Of a stretch of 64,000 nt of DNA, positions 10,861 to 20,900 are shown one piece after another. A program made the position numbers and the translations under genes. Source of the stretch: Lunularia cruciata (taxonomy: Eukaryota; Streptophyta; Marchantiopsida; Lunulariales; Lunulariaceae); contig OX419760.1 in assembly GCA_948567375.1 (NCBI GenBank), positions 17,794,001-17,858,000 of the forward strand, given 5' to 3'. Positions within the stretch are counted from its first letter, which is position 1. Every line of letters begins with the position of its first letter. The notes below the pieces were generated by a model. It made no database searches. It was not told where the DNA came from and saw only the letters and a program-made list of their open reading frames with translations.

Positions 10861-11019
10861 TAGAGCATAGTGTCCTCCCGATGCTTTGGAGTGTAAAGAT
10901 TCAATTACTCCTCCTACTTCGTATGACTCCAAGCATCAACGAAGTACTTCGCCTTTATGCATCTTAAATAAAATGTTGTGTTTAAGCTGGTATGGCCCCA
11001 TTTTCCTAAGAAAGACTGC

Positions 11020-11515
11020 TCACTGTTTCGGGTCCATCCCCTCAGGACAATGGAGAGTATTCAGATAATTATATTCAGCTGCATACCTCGTACTTCGCAT
11101 TGCTGATAAGTGATACAACTCTTCGTCAGGGAACCGATCATCAATTTCCCACTCCTGGTCTTGAGTCTCTAACCTGGACAGGAAGTCCGCATTTGAATGC
11201 GAAGCTCCCTTCCTTACTTGAACAGTATACGTGAAATCTTGTAATAACAAGATCCATCTTGCAATTCGATAAATCTGCCTTCTTGAGCAAATGTTGCAAT
11301 GCATAATGGTCAACATAGAAGACAAACTCATACCCCAACAAATAATGACAAAATTTCTTGCAGGCATACACCATTCCAAGTGCTTCTCTTTCAGTCGTTG
11401 AATAGTTCTTTTTAGCAACTGAAAGTTGTCGGCTGGCATAATACACCGGGTAGTCCTTCTTCCTCTCGTCCTTCTGACTTAAGATGACTCCAATGGCCAT
11501 GGACGAAGTGTCCAC
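11020..11515 (-). pseudogene. pol: RNase H of element B
   Basis: The typical chain VYYASRQLSVAKKNYSTTERE, ALGMVYACKKFCHYLL and YVDHYALQHLL shows RNase H. DFLSR near 11180 marks the last acidic residue in the shifted ORF at 11439-11020, so a frameshift lies in this domain. It removes the RNA strand after reverse transcription. Confidence 0.85.
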
Positions 11516-11536
11516 ATATACATGAAAAAGGACGTC

Positions 11537-12046
11537 CTAATTTGGGGCCCTCATGACTGGTGCTTCAACCAGTTTCTTCTTCAACACCTGGAAAGCTTCT
11601 TCTTGATTTGCTTCCCACAGATAGTCTTTGGATTTCTTCAGAAGCTTTGTAAGTGGTGCAGCAAGCATTGCATAGTTTGACACAAAGCATTTGTAATATC
11701 TGACATGTCCCAAGAAGGCTCTCAGCTCCCGAATGTTCTTCAGGGATTCCAAAGCTGCAATGATCTTGACCTTCTCGACATCAACTTCAATACCTCGGCT
11801 TGACACCCGATGCCCCAGAAGAATTCCCTCCTTCATTGCAAAGAAACATTTCTCCGGGTGTAATGACAAGCCGGCAAAACGACACCTTTCAAACGTTTGG
11901 CAAAGGTAATCTAAATGTACATCTCTTTGCCCAAACACACAAAAGTCATCAATAAAAACTTCCACAAATTTGCGCAGGAAATCTTTGAAGATTGAATTCA
12001 TCATCCGGTGGAAAGTAGCGGGAGCATTACACAACCCAAAGGGCAT
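11537..12046 (-). pseudogene. pol: Reverse transcriptase palm and thumb of element B
   Basis: 169 codons from MPFGLCNAPATFHRM. The catalytic box FIDD at 11945-11956 is intact. It is followed by LHPEKCFFAMKEGILLGHRV and the connection LRAFLGHVRYYKCFV. It is in the same frame as the upstream gag-protease-RT ORF (12107-13846), separated from it by a short stretch with stops. Confidence 0.9.
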
Positions 12047-12106
12047 TTGATTGTAAGCAAAAGTGCCCCAATCGGTCGTGAATGTAGTTTTATCCTTGTG
12101 TTCCTC

Positions 12107-13846
12107 TCAAATGGATACTTGATTGTACCCTGAAAATCCATTGAGAAAACTATAACAAGGATGCCCAACTACCTGGTCTAAAATTGTATCGGTAAAAGGC
12201 AAGGGATGATGATCTTTCCTCTTAACTGCGTTCAACTTTCGGAAGTCTTGGCACACTTGGATCTTCCCTGTTTTCTTCTTCGGGACAATGACAATGGAGG
12301 AAACCCATTCACTGCTTAAGACAGGGAAGATGATTCCGGCCCCTAAGTACTTGTCGATTTCATCTTTCACCAAAAGCGAGTACTTCGGGTTCAGGCAATA
12401 GTGTCGCTGCCGAACCAGAATTGCACCTTCAACCAAGTCAATCCGGTGTTCTCCAAATTCTCGTGGAATACCCGGCATTTGATCAATCGACCAGGAGAAT
12501 ACATCCTGGAATTCTATAAACAGGGCAGTGTATCTTGCCAACTCCTCCAAAATGACTATCTTCGAGATTTTTAAAATTTTTCCTTTAGTTAATAAGACAT
12601 CTTGACAGACATCGGGGTTGATGACTCCTTCAACGTGGCTTACTCGGCTTAACCCGAGGCGAGTTGCCATCAAACCCCCTTCCTCCAAGTCAGGTTCACC
12701 CAAGGCGAGGTCATTTGGATCTTCGTCTTCAACATCCACCTCGTAGCATTCCAAGTAATTAACTTGGACTTTGTCTTCAGATCTGTCTGAGGAAAAAGAC
12801 GATGAGTCTTTGGATTTGTCCTCCTCTTTTGACGAACTTGTTTCCCCAAGATGGGGAACCTTTGTCCAACTCACAGTCACCAGCTTCTGATCTTCGGACA
12901 AAATGTCCTTGAATCTTAACTTCTGCTGATGCCAATCCACCACGACTTGGGCACTGTACAACCAGGGTCTGCCGATCAACAAAGGGTAACCAGTTTTTGT
13001 CACTGGTCGCAACACAAAGTAATTCAACTTGAAGGGCACCCCTCCAATGATCATAGTAATGTTCGATAGCATGCCCAATGGCCGTCTCCTGGTTTGGTCT
13101 GCAAATTTCAACACTCGGGGTGTTGGTTCAAACATGTGATACCCAAGTCGATTCGCAGTATCCTCAGTCATGACATTCACACCGGACCCAGAATCAATGG
13201 GTATCGATGTGATCATGCACCCGGCAATCTCCGTGTCTACCTCGGGAGATCCCAAATCTTCTTGTTCAATACAATAAATAGCAGGCAAGTCCTTCTTTGA
13301 CATCGATCTCACCTTCTTGAGGGCTGAATTCAGCTGTCTCTTGTACAGCTTGTTATCTTCCCACAATTGCTTGAATGTAACGTTGGCATTTGTGGTGGCC
13401 AGATCTGCTACAATATCATATTGGGGAACTCCTCCCAATTTGACCGTCTTTGCTTTTGGCTTTGGGTCTGAAGTCTCTCCATGTTCCCTTTTGACTTTGG
13501 GACGCTTCAAAATGGTGATGGGCTTGCTGATGGCCTTAACCCGAGGTTCCTCGGGTTGGCCCACCTCGGCTTGGATCAGACCCTTTACTTCGGATCGGAT
13601 GTCCACCGGAAAAATTGGAGACTTTGTCTTTGCCTCCTCTTCCAAACTCAGTTCCCGAGTTCTGAGTAGTGCCTCCTTTAGTTCTTTCTGCAAGGCTTTA
13701 GCTTTGGCTTTTGCAAGGATCTTTTCCTCCTTAGCAGAAAGAATTGCTTTTGGGCGCAGTCTCTTTGCCTTTCTCGAAGACGACAAGGTCGTACTCAATT
13801 CTTCAGGATCACGCTTCTTCTTGCTGGAGCGTGTCTCAACCTTCAA
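12107..13846 (-). CDS. pol: Protease and N-terminal RT of element B
   Basis: 579 open codons. A basic, lysine-rich N-terminal region leads to the protease active site IPIDSGSGVNVM (DSGS at 13184-13195). The flap and second hallmark YPLLIGRPWL follow. After an acidic serine-rich linker the RT begins (HRIDLVEGA, SEWVSSIVIVPKKKTGK, DHHPLPFTDTIL, SGYNQVSI). It is in frame with gag upstream and with 12046 downstream. Confidence 0.9.
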   Translation of the reverse strand: MKVETRSSKKKRDPEELSTTLSSSRKAKRLRPKAILSAKEEKILAKAKAKALQKELKEALLRTRELSLEEEAKTKSPIFPVDIRSEVKGLIQAEVGQPEEPRVKAISKPITILKRPKVKREHGETSDPKPKAKTVKLGGVPQYDIVADLATTNANVTFKQLWEDNKLYKRQLNSALKKVRSMSKKDLPAIYCIEQEDLGSPEVDTEIAGCMITSIPIDSGSGVNVMTEDTANRLGYHMFEPTPRVLKFADQTRRRPLGMLSNITMIIGGVPFKLNYFVLRPVTKTGYPLLIGRPWLYSAQVVVDWHQQKLRFKDILSEDQKLVTVSWTKVPHLGETSSSKEEDKSKDSSSFSSDRSEDKVQVNYLECYEVDVEDEDPNDLALGEPDLEEGGLMATRLGLSRVSHVEGVINPDVCQDVLLTKGKILKISKIVILEELARYTALFIEFQDVFSWSIDQMPGIPREFGEHRIDLVEGAILVRQRHYCLNPKYSLLVKDEIDKYLGAGIIFPVLSSEWVSSIVIVPKKKTGKIQVCQDFRKLNAVKRKDHHPLPFTDTILDQVVGHPCYSFLNGFSGYNQVSI

Positions 13847-13897
13847 AATTTCAAGGTCCGGCCATTCTCCTTATGAGGCCGGACTCCCTTCTTGAGG

Positions 13898-14176
13898 TCA
13901 TTCTTCCTCAAGGGTGATGCAATTTACATTTGTATCCACCTTTGGCTGAAGGGCTGCACGCTCAGCGGGGGTCTGTACATACTTTACAGGCGGCTTCGGG
14001 TTTGGTGGGTGAGGGCATTGGTTGCCCGTATGCCCCAATCCCTTACAATTTCTGCACAGGAGAATGTACACAATTTGCCTTCTTGGCTTGGGACAGGTTG
14101 GAGACCAATGTCCCATCAAGCCACAATTATAACAGGCTCCGGGCGCAACACACTGAGGCCGATTTTGGTTGCTCAT
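13898..14176 (-). CDS. gag: Gag C-terminal part of element B with two zinc knuckles
   Basis: 92 codons with two perfect CX2CX4HX4C knuckles: CYNCGLMGHWSPTC (14093-14134) and CRNCKGLGHTGNQC (14015-14056). It is in the same frame as the ORF at 14258-15013, which contributes a third knuckle. Together they form the RNA-binding nucleocapsid end of Gag. Confidence 0.88.
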   Translation of the reverse strand: MSNQNRPQCVAPGACYNCGLMGHWSPTCPKPRRQIVYILLCRNCKGLGHTGNQCPHPPNPKPPVKYVQTPAERAALQPKVDTNVNCITLEEE

Positions 14177-14257
14177 TGGTGGTCTTCTTGGAGGAGCATT
14201 GGGGTTATACTCCCTGGGTCCAAACCTTGGTTCTTGATACGATGTGCTCGCTTGAGG

Positions 14258-15013
14258 CTATACTTCATGAGTTTGGTACACCGCCTCTTCGTCCTCGTCT
14301 TGGTTCCATCCCAAAACCCAATCAATTGGCTGCACCGGGAATGCATTACGAGTATTGCATTCTGTGTTGGTGTGGCCGGATTCGCCACATGCGGTGCACC
14401 ACACGCTAGATCGTCCAAATGTTGGGGCCTTTCTTTGGTCCTTAGCCCCAATCATCTGGATCTTAAAATCCAAAAACTCCTTGATGAGTGCATCCAGCTT
14501 CGTATCCGCCTTATGTACACTCTTGGCTGGAGGAGTCACTGGTTTCTTGCCTCCACATCTTCTGACTCGTCTTGGCTTTGATTCTTCTTCGGATTCCAAA
14601 GAAGAGCTTGAAGACATAGAGGATTCGTCCAAAGAAGGGGAGGTGTTGCGCAAAGCTCTCCTTCTAGGCTTCTTGCCTTTCTTCTCCTGATTTCTCTGGT
14701 TACCGGTAGAATGAGAGTGAGCCGCTTCATAACGAGCGACATGTTTGAGTACTTTGTCCAGGGAAGTTACATTCCTCTCCCTGGCAAAGATTTGTATCTC
14801 TGGTGAAAGGCCCCCGAGGAACCAGGTAACGGCTTGGGCATCGGAGTAACCCACCACCCCCGATTGCTTGGGAACTTGGTTCAGTAATGCCATGAACCGC
14901 TCAGAGTAGTCTCTCAACTTCTCCTTCTTAGCTCGGTCCAAATCGTTGAGTGCCGCAAAGACACTCGTGTCGTAATCAACCTCCCGGAATTGTTCCAAGA
15001 AGTTGTTTCTCAA
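14258..15013 (-). CDS. gag: Gag capsid and first zinc knuckle of element B
   Basis: 251 codons. The capsid-like N-terminal half contains FLEQFREVDYDTSVF, EKLRDYSERFMALL and TWFLGGLSPEIQIF. After a basic/serine-rich linker there is a zinc knuckle, CTACGESGHTNTEC, at 14357-14398. A stop at 14258 separates it from the two-knuckle segment in the same frame. Confidence 0.88.
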   Translation of the reverse strand: MRNNFLEQFREVDYDTSVFAALNDLDRAKKEKLRDYSERFMALLNQVPKQSGVVGYSDAQAVTWFLGGLSPEIQIFARERNVTSLDKVLKHVARYEAAHSHSTGNQRNQEKKGKKPRRRALRNTSPSLDESSMSSSSSLESEEESKPRRVRRCGGKKPVTPPAKSVHKADTKLDALIKEFLDFKIQMIGAKDQRKAPTFGRSSVWCTACGESGHTNTECNTRNAFPVQPIDWVLGWNQDEDEEAVYQTHEV

Positions 15014-15043
15014 GTCTGCCCAGTCCGTTGGTACGAACCCCTT

Positions 15044-15838
15044 CTAGGTCACATGGGTGTACCAGCTCTGAGCTTTCTTGCGGAGCAAACTTGGGAAAAT
15101 TCTCAGTTGATCCGCCGAGTCATGCTCCTTGTTAGCAAAGGAGATGACTTCAAATTCTTTGATGAATTCATTGGGGTCTTTGTCTTGCTTTGTCCCCTTG
15201 TACTTCTGATAGGCGTGTCGGGTGACAAGCAGTGAAGTCATTGTTTGATGCACTTGGATCGGCTGAGGTAATGTGGAACTTGACGGAATTGAAGGATTGG
15301 CTGGAATTGACGCCATGTTGTCAGCCCAAGGATTCCAATTCATCAAATTCAAGGTAGGGTCTTCTTCAACAATTTCTGCTATGAGGGTGTCGACTTCAAC
15401 CCGAGTGGAAGATTCAAGATCAACCCCTTTGATGGGTTCTTCAAAATTCCTTTGGGACAACCAAGGAACGTTCGTAGAAGATGTTGACACTCATCTTCAG
15501 TAAGTGTCCGTGTTGTCTTTTCTCCAACAAAGTTCTTCAAGGAAACAACTTCCTTTACAGCTCTAGGGGAAGTTGGTGTACTAGACCGCAATGCATATGT
15601 TTGCCCACTCGATTCTTTCTTCTTCTTGGAAGAAGAGGGAGATGCGAAGTAGCCTTGCCAACCGCCTTCGCGTTTCTTATGGTCAAGTTCTTGCAGGGCT
15701 TCTTGCACTTCTTTGAAAATCCAACGCCTCTCATTCATTTTCGTCGTCAGTGGATGGAACGTTCAGACGTTTGTCTTCTTCACGCTGAAGTGCTTGTCTT
15801 TGAGCTCTCTCTTCCCGTTGTTCTCTCGATGCAGACAT
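15044..15838 (-). pseudogene. gag: Gag N-terminal region of element B
   Basis: An ATG at 15838 opens about 35 codons (MSASREQREERAQRQ), then a 1-nt shift leads into 15738-15379, which overlaps 15490-15044. The last piece has LLVTRHAYQKYKGTKQDKD and DQLRIFPSLLRKKAQSW, the usual start of a plant retrotransposon gag domain. It is in frame with 15013. Confidence 0.75.
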
Positions 15839-15906
15839 TCATATTGTGTTGATACCTAGTTTCCAACTTAGCTTCGTATTATTCCACTTCCAAGATTTGT
15901 ATCCCC

Positions 15907-15924
15907 AGCAGCGGTGCCAAAAAT
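15907..15924 (-). promoter_or_regulatory. Primer-binding site of B, tRNA-Asp-like
   Basis: Minus strand tggcaccgctgctgggga lies a few bases inside the 5' LTR. The Athila/Tat tRNA-Asp site reads tggcgccgttgccgggga, so three positions differ, all transitions. Use of tRNA-Asp supports the Athila/Tat assignment. Confidence 0.65.
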
Positions 15925-16718
15925 CATGTGACAACCCGGCAAAATATCACTTTTGCAGTAATCGGGTAAGTAAAGTTCATTCCCGCAGAGATATGAGTCA
16001 AAAATGTCCAAATACAAAGTCAAACAGTAACAATGTAGTTCTTCTTGAGTTCTTCTTTAATCTCTCAGGTAGAAACAACACCCAAAAGAGAGTAACAAGC
16101 ACTGATTTGCAATCTTGTCACAAATTAACACTCCTTAATCACAACTCCATCAAATCTTTCCAAACAATCTTGATTGTGATGATTCAGGCTCTCCCAAAAA
16201 TGGCACTTCACTGCAAAATGACTTCGCCTCAGAATTGTGTTCCACCTCCCCACTAAAGGCACAACTTCCTCAATCGAAATTGCTGCACATCAACTTTGCA
16301 CTACACTCACAAATGCAGAATACTACCAACACTACAATTCCTCTCAAATTTGTCAAGGCATTACTTTGATTGCACTTCACTCAGGATCAAACACACAGAA
16401 TAAGATCAAGGTTGTGGAATCCAACATCCAACAAACACTTTGACTTGCACTTTGAATTTCTCCAAACACTCACAAACATAGACACAAAGTTGATACTTGG
16501 AATCAAGCTCAAGCAATGAGAACTGCTTCACGGCACTTTGCTTTATCTATTCTCAGAAATCATGAGCACTGAACAACAATTTCTTGCAAATGCGACTCTT
16601 AAATAGTGAACAAATCGCCAATTCTAACAACTATACCGTTCTACAACAACAGTTGTAACCTGTAGATCCGAAATGACAATGCACCTCTTCATATCTGCCT
16701 CTTCAAATCTCAAATCGG

Positions 16719-18035
16719 TTACTTATCCGATCCAATGTCTACTTCTTCCTTGGCTTTCAAACCCAAACCCGAAGTAATCTTACTTCCTATGACTTTTTCC
16801 TCAAGTTTCGCAACTCCTACATCTTCTACCAAATCCAGCAATTCTCTTTCTTGATCTGAAATTTCACTAGTGGGTAATCTATCTAATTTCTTATCTTCTG
16901 ACCCACTCTTCTCTAATGTCTCCATCGGTAATTCTGAAGACATTTGCACTCCTATGTTATCTACTTTGGGTTTTGCTCTAACATCCCTCTGAAGCTTTTC
17001 TATCTCTTTTTTTACTAAGTCTAATCTAATCGAGATGTTATCTTCTACCTCTAAGATCTTTCTATCTACACAAGTTCTCAATTTAATCAACAAGGCGTTC
17101 ATCTCTGTGTCTTTTGCTTGTCTTCGCCTCGTCTCCTGCACCAGCAACTTCAACTCGTGCAGTCGTGCTTCTTCAATTTGAACGCTGGCTTCTCTACTTA
17201 ACATCGCGTTCACCCTGAGGACTATCTCCTTCAATGGCTCCAATCTTGTCTTCCTTTCTTGTTCCCAATCTGCAAGCCATTCCTCTCGGTACATCTCCAA
17301 CTCTGCCTCAAACTCGGCTTTCACCGTCTCCTTCTCCTTCTCCTTCTACACAACCTTCTCTTCTTGATTACGAAGTAACTCTCGTAATCTTTCTTCTTCT
17401 CTATACTGCGCAGCCAACTCTCTTTGCCTTAGTTGCTTCTTCTCCTCCATACTCTCCATCACTCTATTGAACTCTTGATCCTTTACTGCTACCCTCCCCA
17501 TAGCATGGATAAGTTCTACTCTTGAATCAGCAAACTGCTGCTTCAAGATTCCGTGTTCAGCTACTTGTCTCTCTCTTGCTATGTCACTCTTCCTCGCAAG
17601 ATCCTCTCAATAGCTCACTTCCCTCTTCAGGTCTTCAATTACCTGACTTCTCTCTACTGCCTCTGCTCGTAGTACTTCTCTCTCCTCCTCACCTCGGGTT
17701 AGACTCTTCTTCAACTCCGAGTTCTCTTCTTCTAATCTCGATAGGACCTGCAAAACAGTCTTCACCTTTGGACAAGTCGACTGCATCTCCTTCTTCTTGT
17801 GTTCTAACTTCATCAACAATGGACACACAATTTCCTACAGGTACTCCACTCCATTCCTCGCACCTATGTCTTCCTGCATAGAAATCTCCTTCCTTACCTC
17901 TTCTTCACCCAATACTTGCCTTCTTCTCTGGAGGCTTCGTATCGGGATGGATGCCTCGCTTCCCGAGTACAAGTCTCCAATCTGACTCTGTCCAGCAAGC
18001 AGGATTTCCTCTCTTCCTTTCTTCCTCGGGTCCAT
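16719..18035 (-). pseudogene. LTR-encoded coiled-coil ORFb, copy in the 5' LTR
   Basis: About 438 codons in one frame from MDPRKKGREEI, with three stops (17835, 17607, 17346). At those three places the 3' LTR copy reads H, R and Q. Its own stops fall at other places where this copy is open. Since both LTRs are identical at insertion, the ORF was open at that time. The sequence is charged heptad-like coiled coil (SRLEEENSELKKSL, RAEAVERSQVIEDLKREV, YREEERLRELLRNQ). It ends in a less regular acidic tail containing SSELPMETLEKSGSE. Function is unknown. Confidence 0.75.
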
Positions 18036-18402
18036 CAAGACACTTACTCTTGATGATTTTTGTCATGAATCCTGGAAAACTCATGTTCCAGTTCCATTCC
18101 AAAAATGTGATCCAAAGTCGGCTCAAGACTTTGATCCGTGCTATCACATCTAATCTCCAAATCGCATGATTTCTCAATGCAAATTTGGAGTTCTTCTTCC
18201 CTCCTCCCATCTCTTCTACTTTCTCACTTTCTCTCAATTTCACTCTCGCAACTTCTCCTTTGCGCACTAACACGAGGCCAACTCTATTTCCCTTTCCCCG
18301 ATCACTTGCAAGACAACTCCTCAATGGCAAAGGAAAATTACTCGACATTTTGTTGTTGCAGTTTTGATTTTTATAGAGTTGCGCTTCTTTGTCTTCCGTC
18401 AC
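17905..18402 (-). other. LTR-encoded ORFa, copy in the 5' LTR
   Basis: 165 open codons. The first 18 cover the TATA box, so a transcript starting about 30 bp after it could use only the internal methionine at 18348 (MSSNFPLPLRS) or a later one. The last 134 bases overlap ORFb in another frame. Three B LTRs carry homologous ORFa. I do not recognise the protein. An alternative reading is that ORFa and ORFb are parts of one product joined by splicing or frameshifting. Confidence 0.5.
18366..18378 (-). promoter_or_regulatory. TATA box of the B LTR
   Basis: Minus strand ctctataaaaatc. The same block occurs in the 3' LTR near 9375-9387 and the solo LTR near 2075-2087. It lies about 390 bp into the LTR and immediately upstream of ORFa's internal start. 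Confidence 0.6.
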
Positions 18403-18764
18403 TTCGAGTTCCTATCAAGAAATCACACATCCAACATACACCTATCACTATCAATCAACCTTTGTGCGTATCAGCTGCAAGGTTTCAAACAGCTCCTTCT
18501 TGAATTTCTCACCCCGACAAAAGGTTGTTAGACTGTCTTTGCCTCGGGTTGAGCTCCCCCCGATCTGAAGACAATTTACTTTGGGTTGTATGCTGATAGG
18601 GCATTTCTGAATACTTCACCTTATGACCCAAAGTCACTTTACTTCGGGTTTCATCCCGATGACTCTTTTCTTCACCTTCTTTGCTATACAATTGCAACCG
18701 ACTTCTCTATACACTTCTTCGCCTTTATTCTTAAAAAAACAAAAAATGTGGGCACCACATGCAA

Positions 18765-19682
18765 TGCTTGGATGAGGCAAATGCATCACTCAACCCAGAG
18801 AAGTGCATTTTTGGATGTGAAGAAGGTCTACTTTTGGGGCACATCATCTCCAAGGATGGAATAGCAGTTGATCCTGAGAAGGTGAGGAAAATCTCATACC
18901 TTCCATTCCCTTCAAGCTTGACAAAGTTATGCCAATTCTTGGGGATGGTTGGGTACTATAGGAGGTTCATCTTCTCATTTTCCAACAAGGCTTATGCATT
19001 GACCATCTACATGAAGAAGGGTGTAGATTACATGGTGATTTTGGAAGACAAGGAGGCTCTCAAAGCTTTTGAGGAGCTCAAGCAATCCCTTGTTGTAGCT
19101 CCAATTCTTGCTAAACCTGATTGGAGTAAGCCTTTCATCCTCTACATTGATGCTTCTAATGTAGCTATAGGATGCACTCTTAGTCAATTAGACCAAGATG
19201 GGCATGATCATCCAATAGCTTATGCTAGTAGGCAGATGGTTTCAGCAGAGAAGAACTACTCTGTCACGGAGAGAGAAGGGTTGGCAATGATCTTTGGTCT
19301 CAAGAAGTTTAGACACTACTTGATTGGAGGGAAAGCCACCATTGTCACGGATCACAAGGCTTTGAAGTACATCTTCAACAAGCCTAATGTTGAAGGGAGA
19401 CTAGCAAGGTGGATGATACTCTTGTCTGAGTATGACTACACCATTGAGGATAGGCCAGGAAAGAAACATGCAAATGCTGATTTGTTATCTAGAGCCTATG
19501 ATCATGATGGAGATGAGCCAGTGGATGATTCCTTCCCGGATCAGGAGCTCATGACAATCGCAGTCACTCAAGAGGTTCCAATGGAGTACAAGGAGATTGT
19601 GGATTTTGTGACAAGAGGTAGCTATCCAGAAGGGATGCATGCTAGGGAAAGGAAGGCCCTTGCAGCAAGATCTAGACCTTAG
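18765..19682 (+). pseudogene. pol: RT C-terminal part and RNase H of element A
   Basis: Continues the A RT after the B insertion (CLDEANASLNPEKCIFGCEE, LLGHIISKDGIAVDPEKV, LGMVGYYRRFIFSF). RNase H follows with its acidic residues in YIDASNVAIG, TEREGLAMIF, VTDHKALKY and ANADLLSR. The tag at 19680-19682 ends the frame. The integrase continues at once in the same frame at 19686, so this is a point stop. Confidence 0.92.
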
Positions 19683-19685
19683 ACA

Positions 19686-20850
19686 ATGGTAGAAGATATT
19701 CTTTTTCACCAAGGAGCAGATGGTCTACTTCGAAGAGCAGTGGGTAAGGAAGAGTCTATCCTACTTATAAAGGAGTTTCATGAAGGTTTAGTATGTGGAG
19801 GACACTTTGCAGGAAAGGTGGCTGCTTTCAAGATTCTAGATGCATGTTACCATTGGAGAGGGATTTTCAAGCATTGTCTTGATTATTGCAAAACTTGTCA
19901 TGTTTGTCAAGCTTTTGCTAGAAAGTCTACATCCACTCCACCACTTAGATCAATTCCATTACTAGGACCTTTTGAGAAGTGGGGAATTGATTTCGTAGGT
20001 CATCTCAATAGAACCCCAAGGAACAATCGGTACATTGTGGTAGTTACTGATTACCTTACCAAGTGGGTTGAGGCTAGACCATTGAGGGAAAAGAATGAAG
20101 ATGAAGTGGGTAGATTTCATTATGAACGCATTATCACTAGGTTTGGATGCCCTTTAGAGTTGGTTTCTGATAGAGGAGGAGAGTTTTCAAGAAGCATTAC
20201 TACAGCCATGCTACAATATTTCTCTATCACACATAGAGTAACTACATCCTATAAGCCAAATTCCAATGGCTTGGCAGAGAGAACCAATCAGACCTTGTGC
20301 ATGATGTTGGCCAAAGATGCAGAAATGGAAGGGGCTGAACATCATTGGGACAAGAGGATTCATGCAGTTTCGTAGGAGTATAGGACAACTATGAAAACTT
20401 CCACTGGATATTCTCCATTTCAATTGGTGTATGGTATTGAGTCTACCTTACCTATTCACTTTGATCTTCCTACCTTCCAAAGCATTCATAGGAGATTGAA
20501 GAAAGCACAAGGAGGTGATGCAGAGAAGTCAAGGAAGGATCAACTCATGGAGTTGGAAGAGGCAAGAGCAGTTGCTATGGTTTGAGTGGAGCAAGCCCAA
20601 AGGAAACAAAAGGAGAGCTATGACAAGAGGCAAGGCAAGAAGAAGGTGGAGACGTTCAAAGAAGGTGATTGGGTAATGTTGTTTGATTCCATTTGATTCA
20701 AGAGAGTGCAAAAGAAGTTTTTGCCTAAGTACTTTGGACCTTTCATAGTGGAGAAGGTGTGGGGCAATTACACCTATGATCTCAAGGAGTTGGGAGGAAG
20801 ACTTTTTGAGAGGATTAACCATGATAAGTTGAAGATGTACCATAGAAGGT
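19686..20850 (+). pseudogene. pol: Integrase of element A
   Basis: Zinc-binding HHCC domain (HEGLVCGGHFAG ... CKTCHVCQ). The catalytic triad is D in WGIDFVGHL, D in SDRGGEFS and E in NGLAERTNQ. The C-terminal domain has the GPY/F motif YFGPFIVEKV and ends HDKLKMYHRR. Stops at 20373-20375, 20583-20585 and about 20696 break it. No chromodomain follows. Confidence 0.92.
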
Positions 20851-20890
20851 AGAGAGACCTTCACTTTGAGGACAAAGTGAAAACTTAGTC

Positions 20891-20900
20891 CGGGGGTAAT
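20891..20900 (+). promoter_or_regulatory. Polypurine tract region of element A
   Basis: cgggggtaat lies directly before the 3' LTR start (tgtaacactc). It is short and imperfect but in the right position. Confidence 0.55.

Larger units (their letters stand above)
6936..18759 (-). mobile_element. Element B: complete Athila/Tat-like Ty3/gypsy element inside A's RT
   Basis: 11,824 bp with two long LTRs (6936-9769 and 15927-18759). It is flanked by the perfect 5-bp duplication tgcaa (6931-6935 and 18760-18764). Removing it and one duplication restores the A RT reading frame. Sense order on the minus strand is 5' LTR, primer site, gag with three zinc knuckles, protease, RT, RNase H, integrase, polypurine tract and 3' LTR. 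From about 15490 to 11141 gag and pol share one frame, broken only by stops. It is therefore a single-polyprotein element that has since decayed by point mutation. Confidence 0.95.
15927..18759 (-). repeat. 5' LTR of element B
   Basis: 2,833 bp, bounded by tgtgacaacccgg and gggcaccaca on the + strand. It is the partner of 6936-9769. Each LTR contains a TATA box followed by ORFa and then ORFb, in sense orientation. Confidence 0.94.

Noticed and set aside
16719-18035. LTR coiled-coil ORF as an env-like gene
   Set aside because: There is no signal peptide, transmembrane segment or glycosylation-type pattern, and its place is inside the LTR and not between integrase and LTR.
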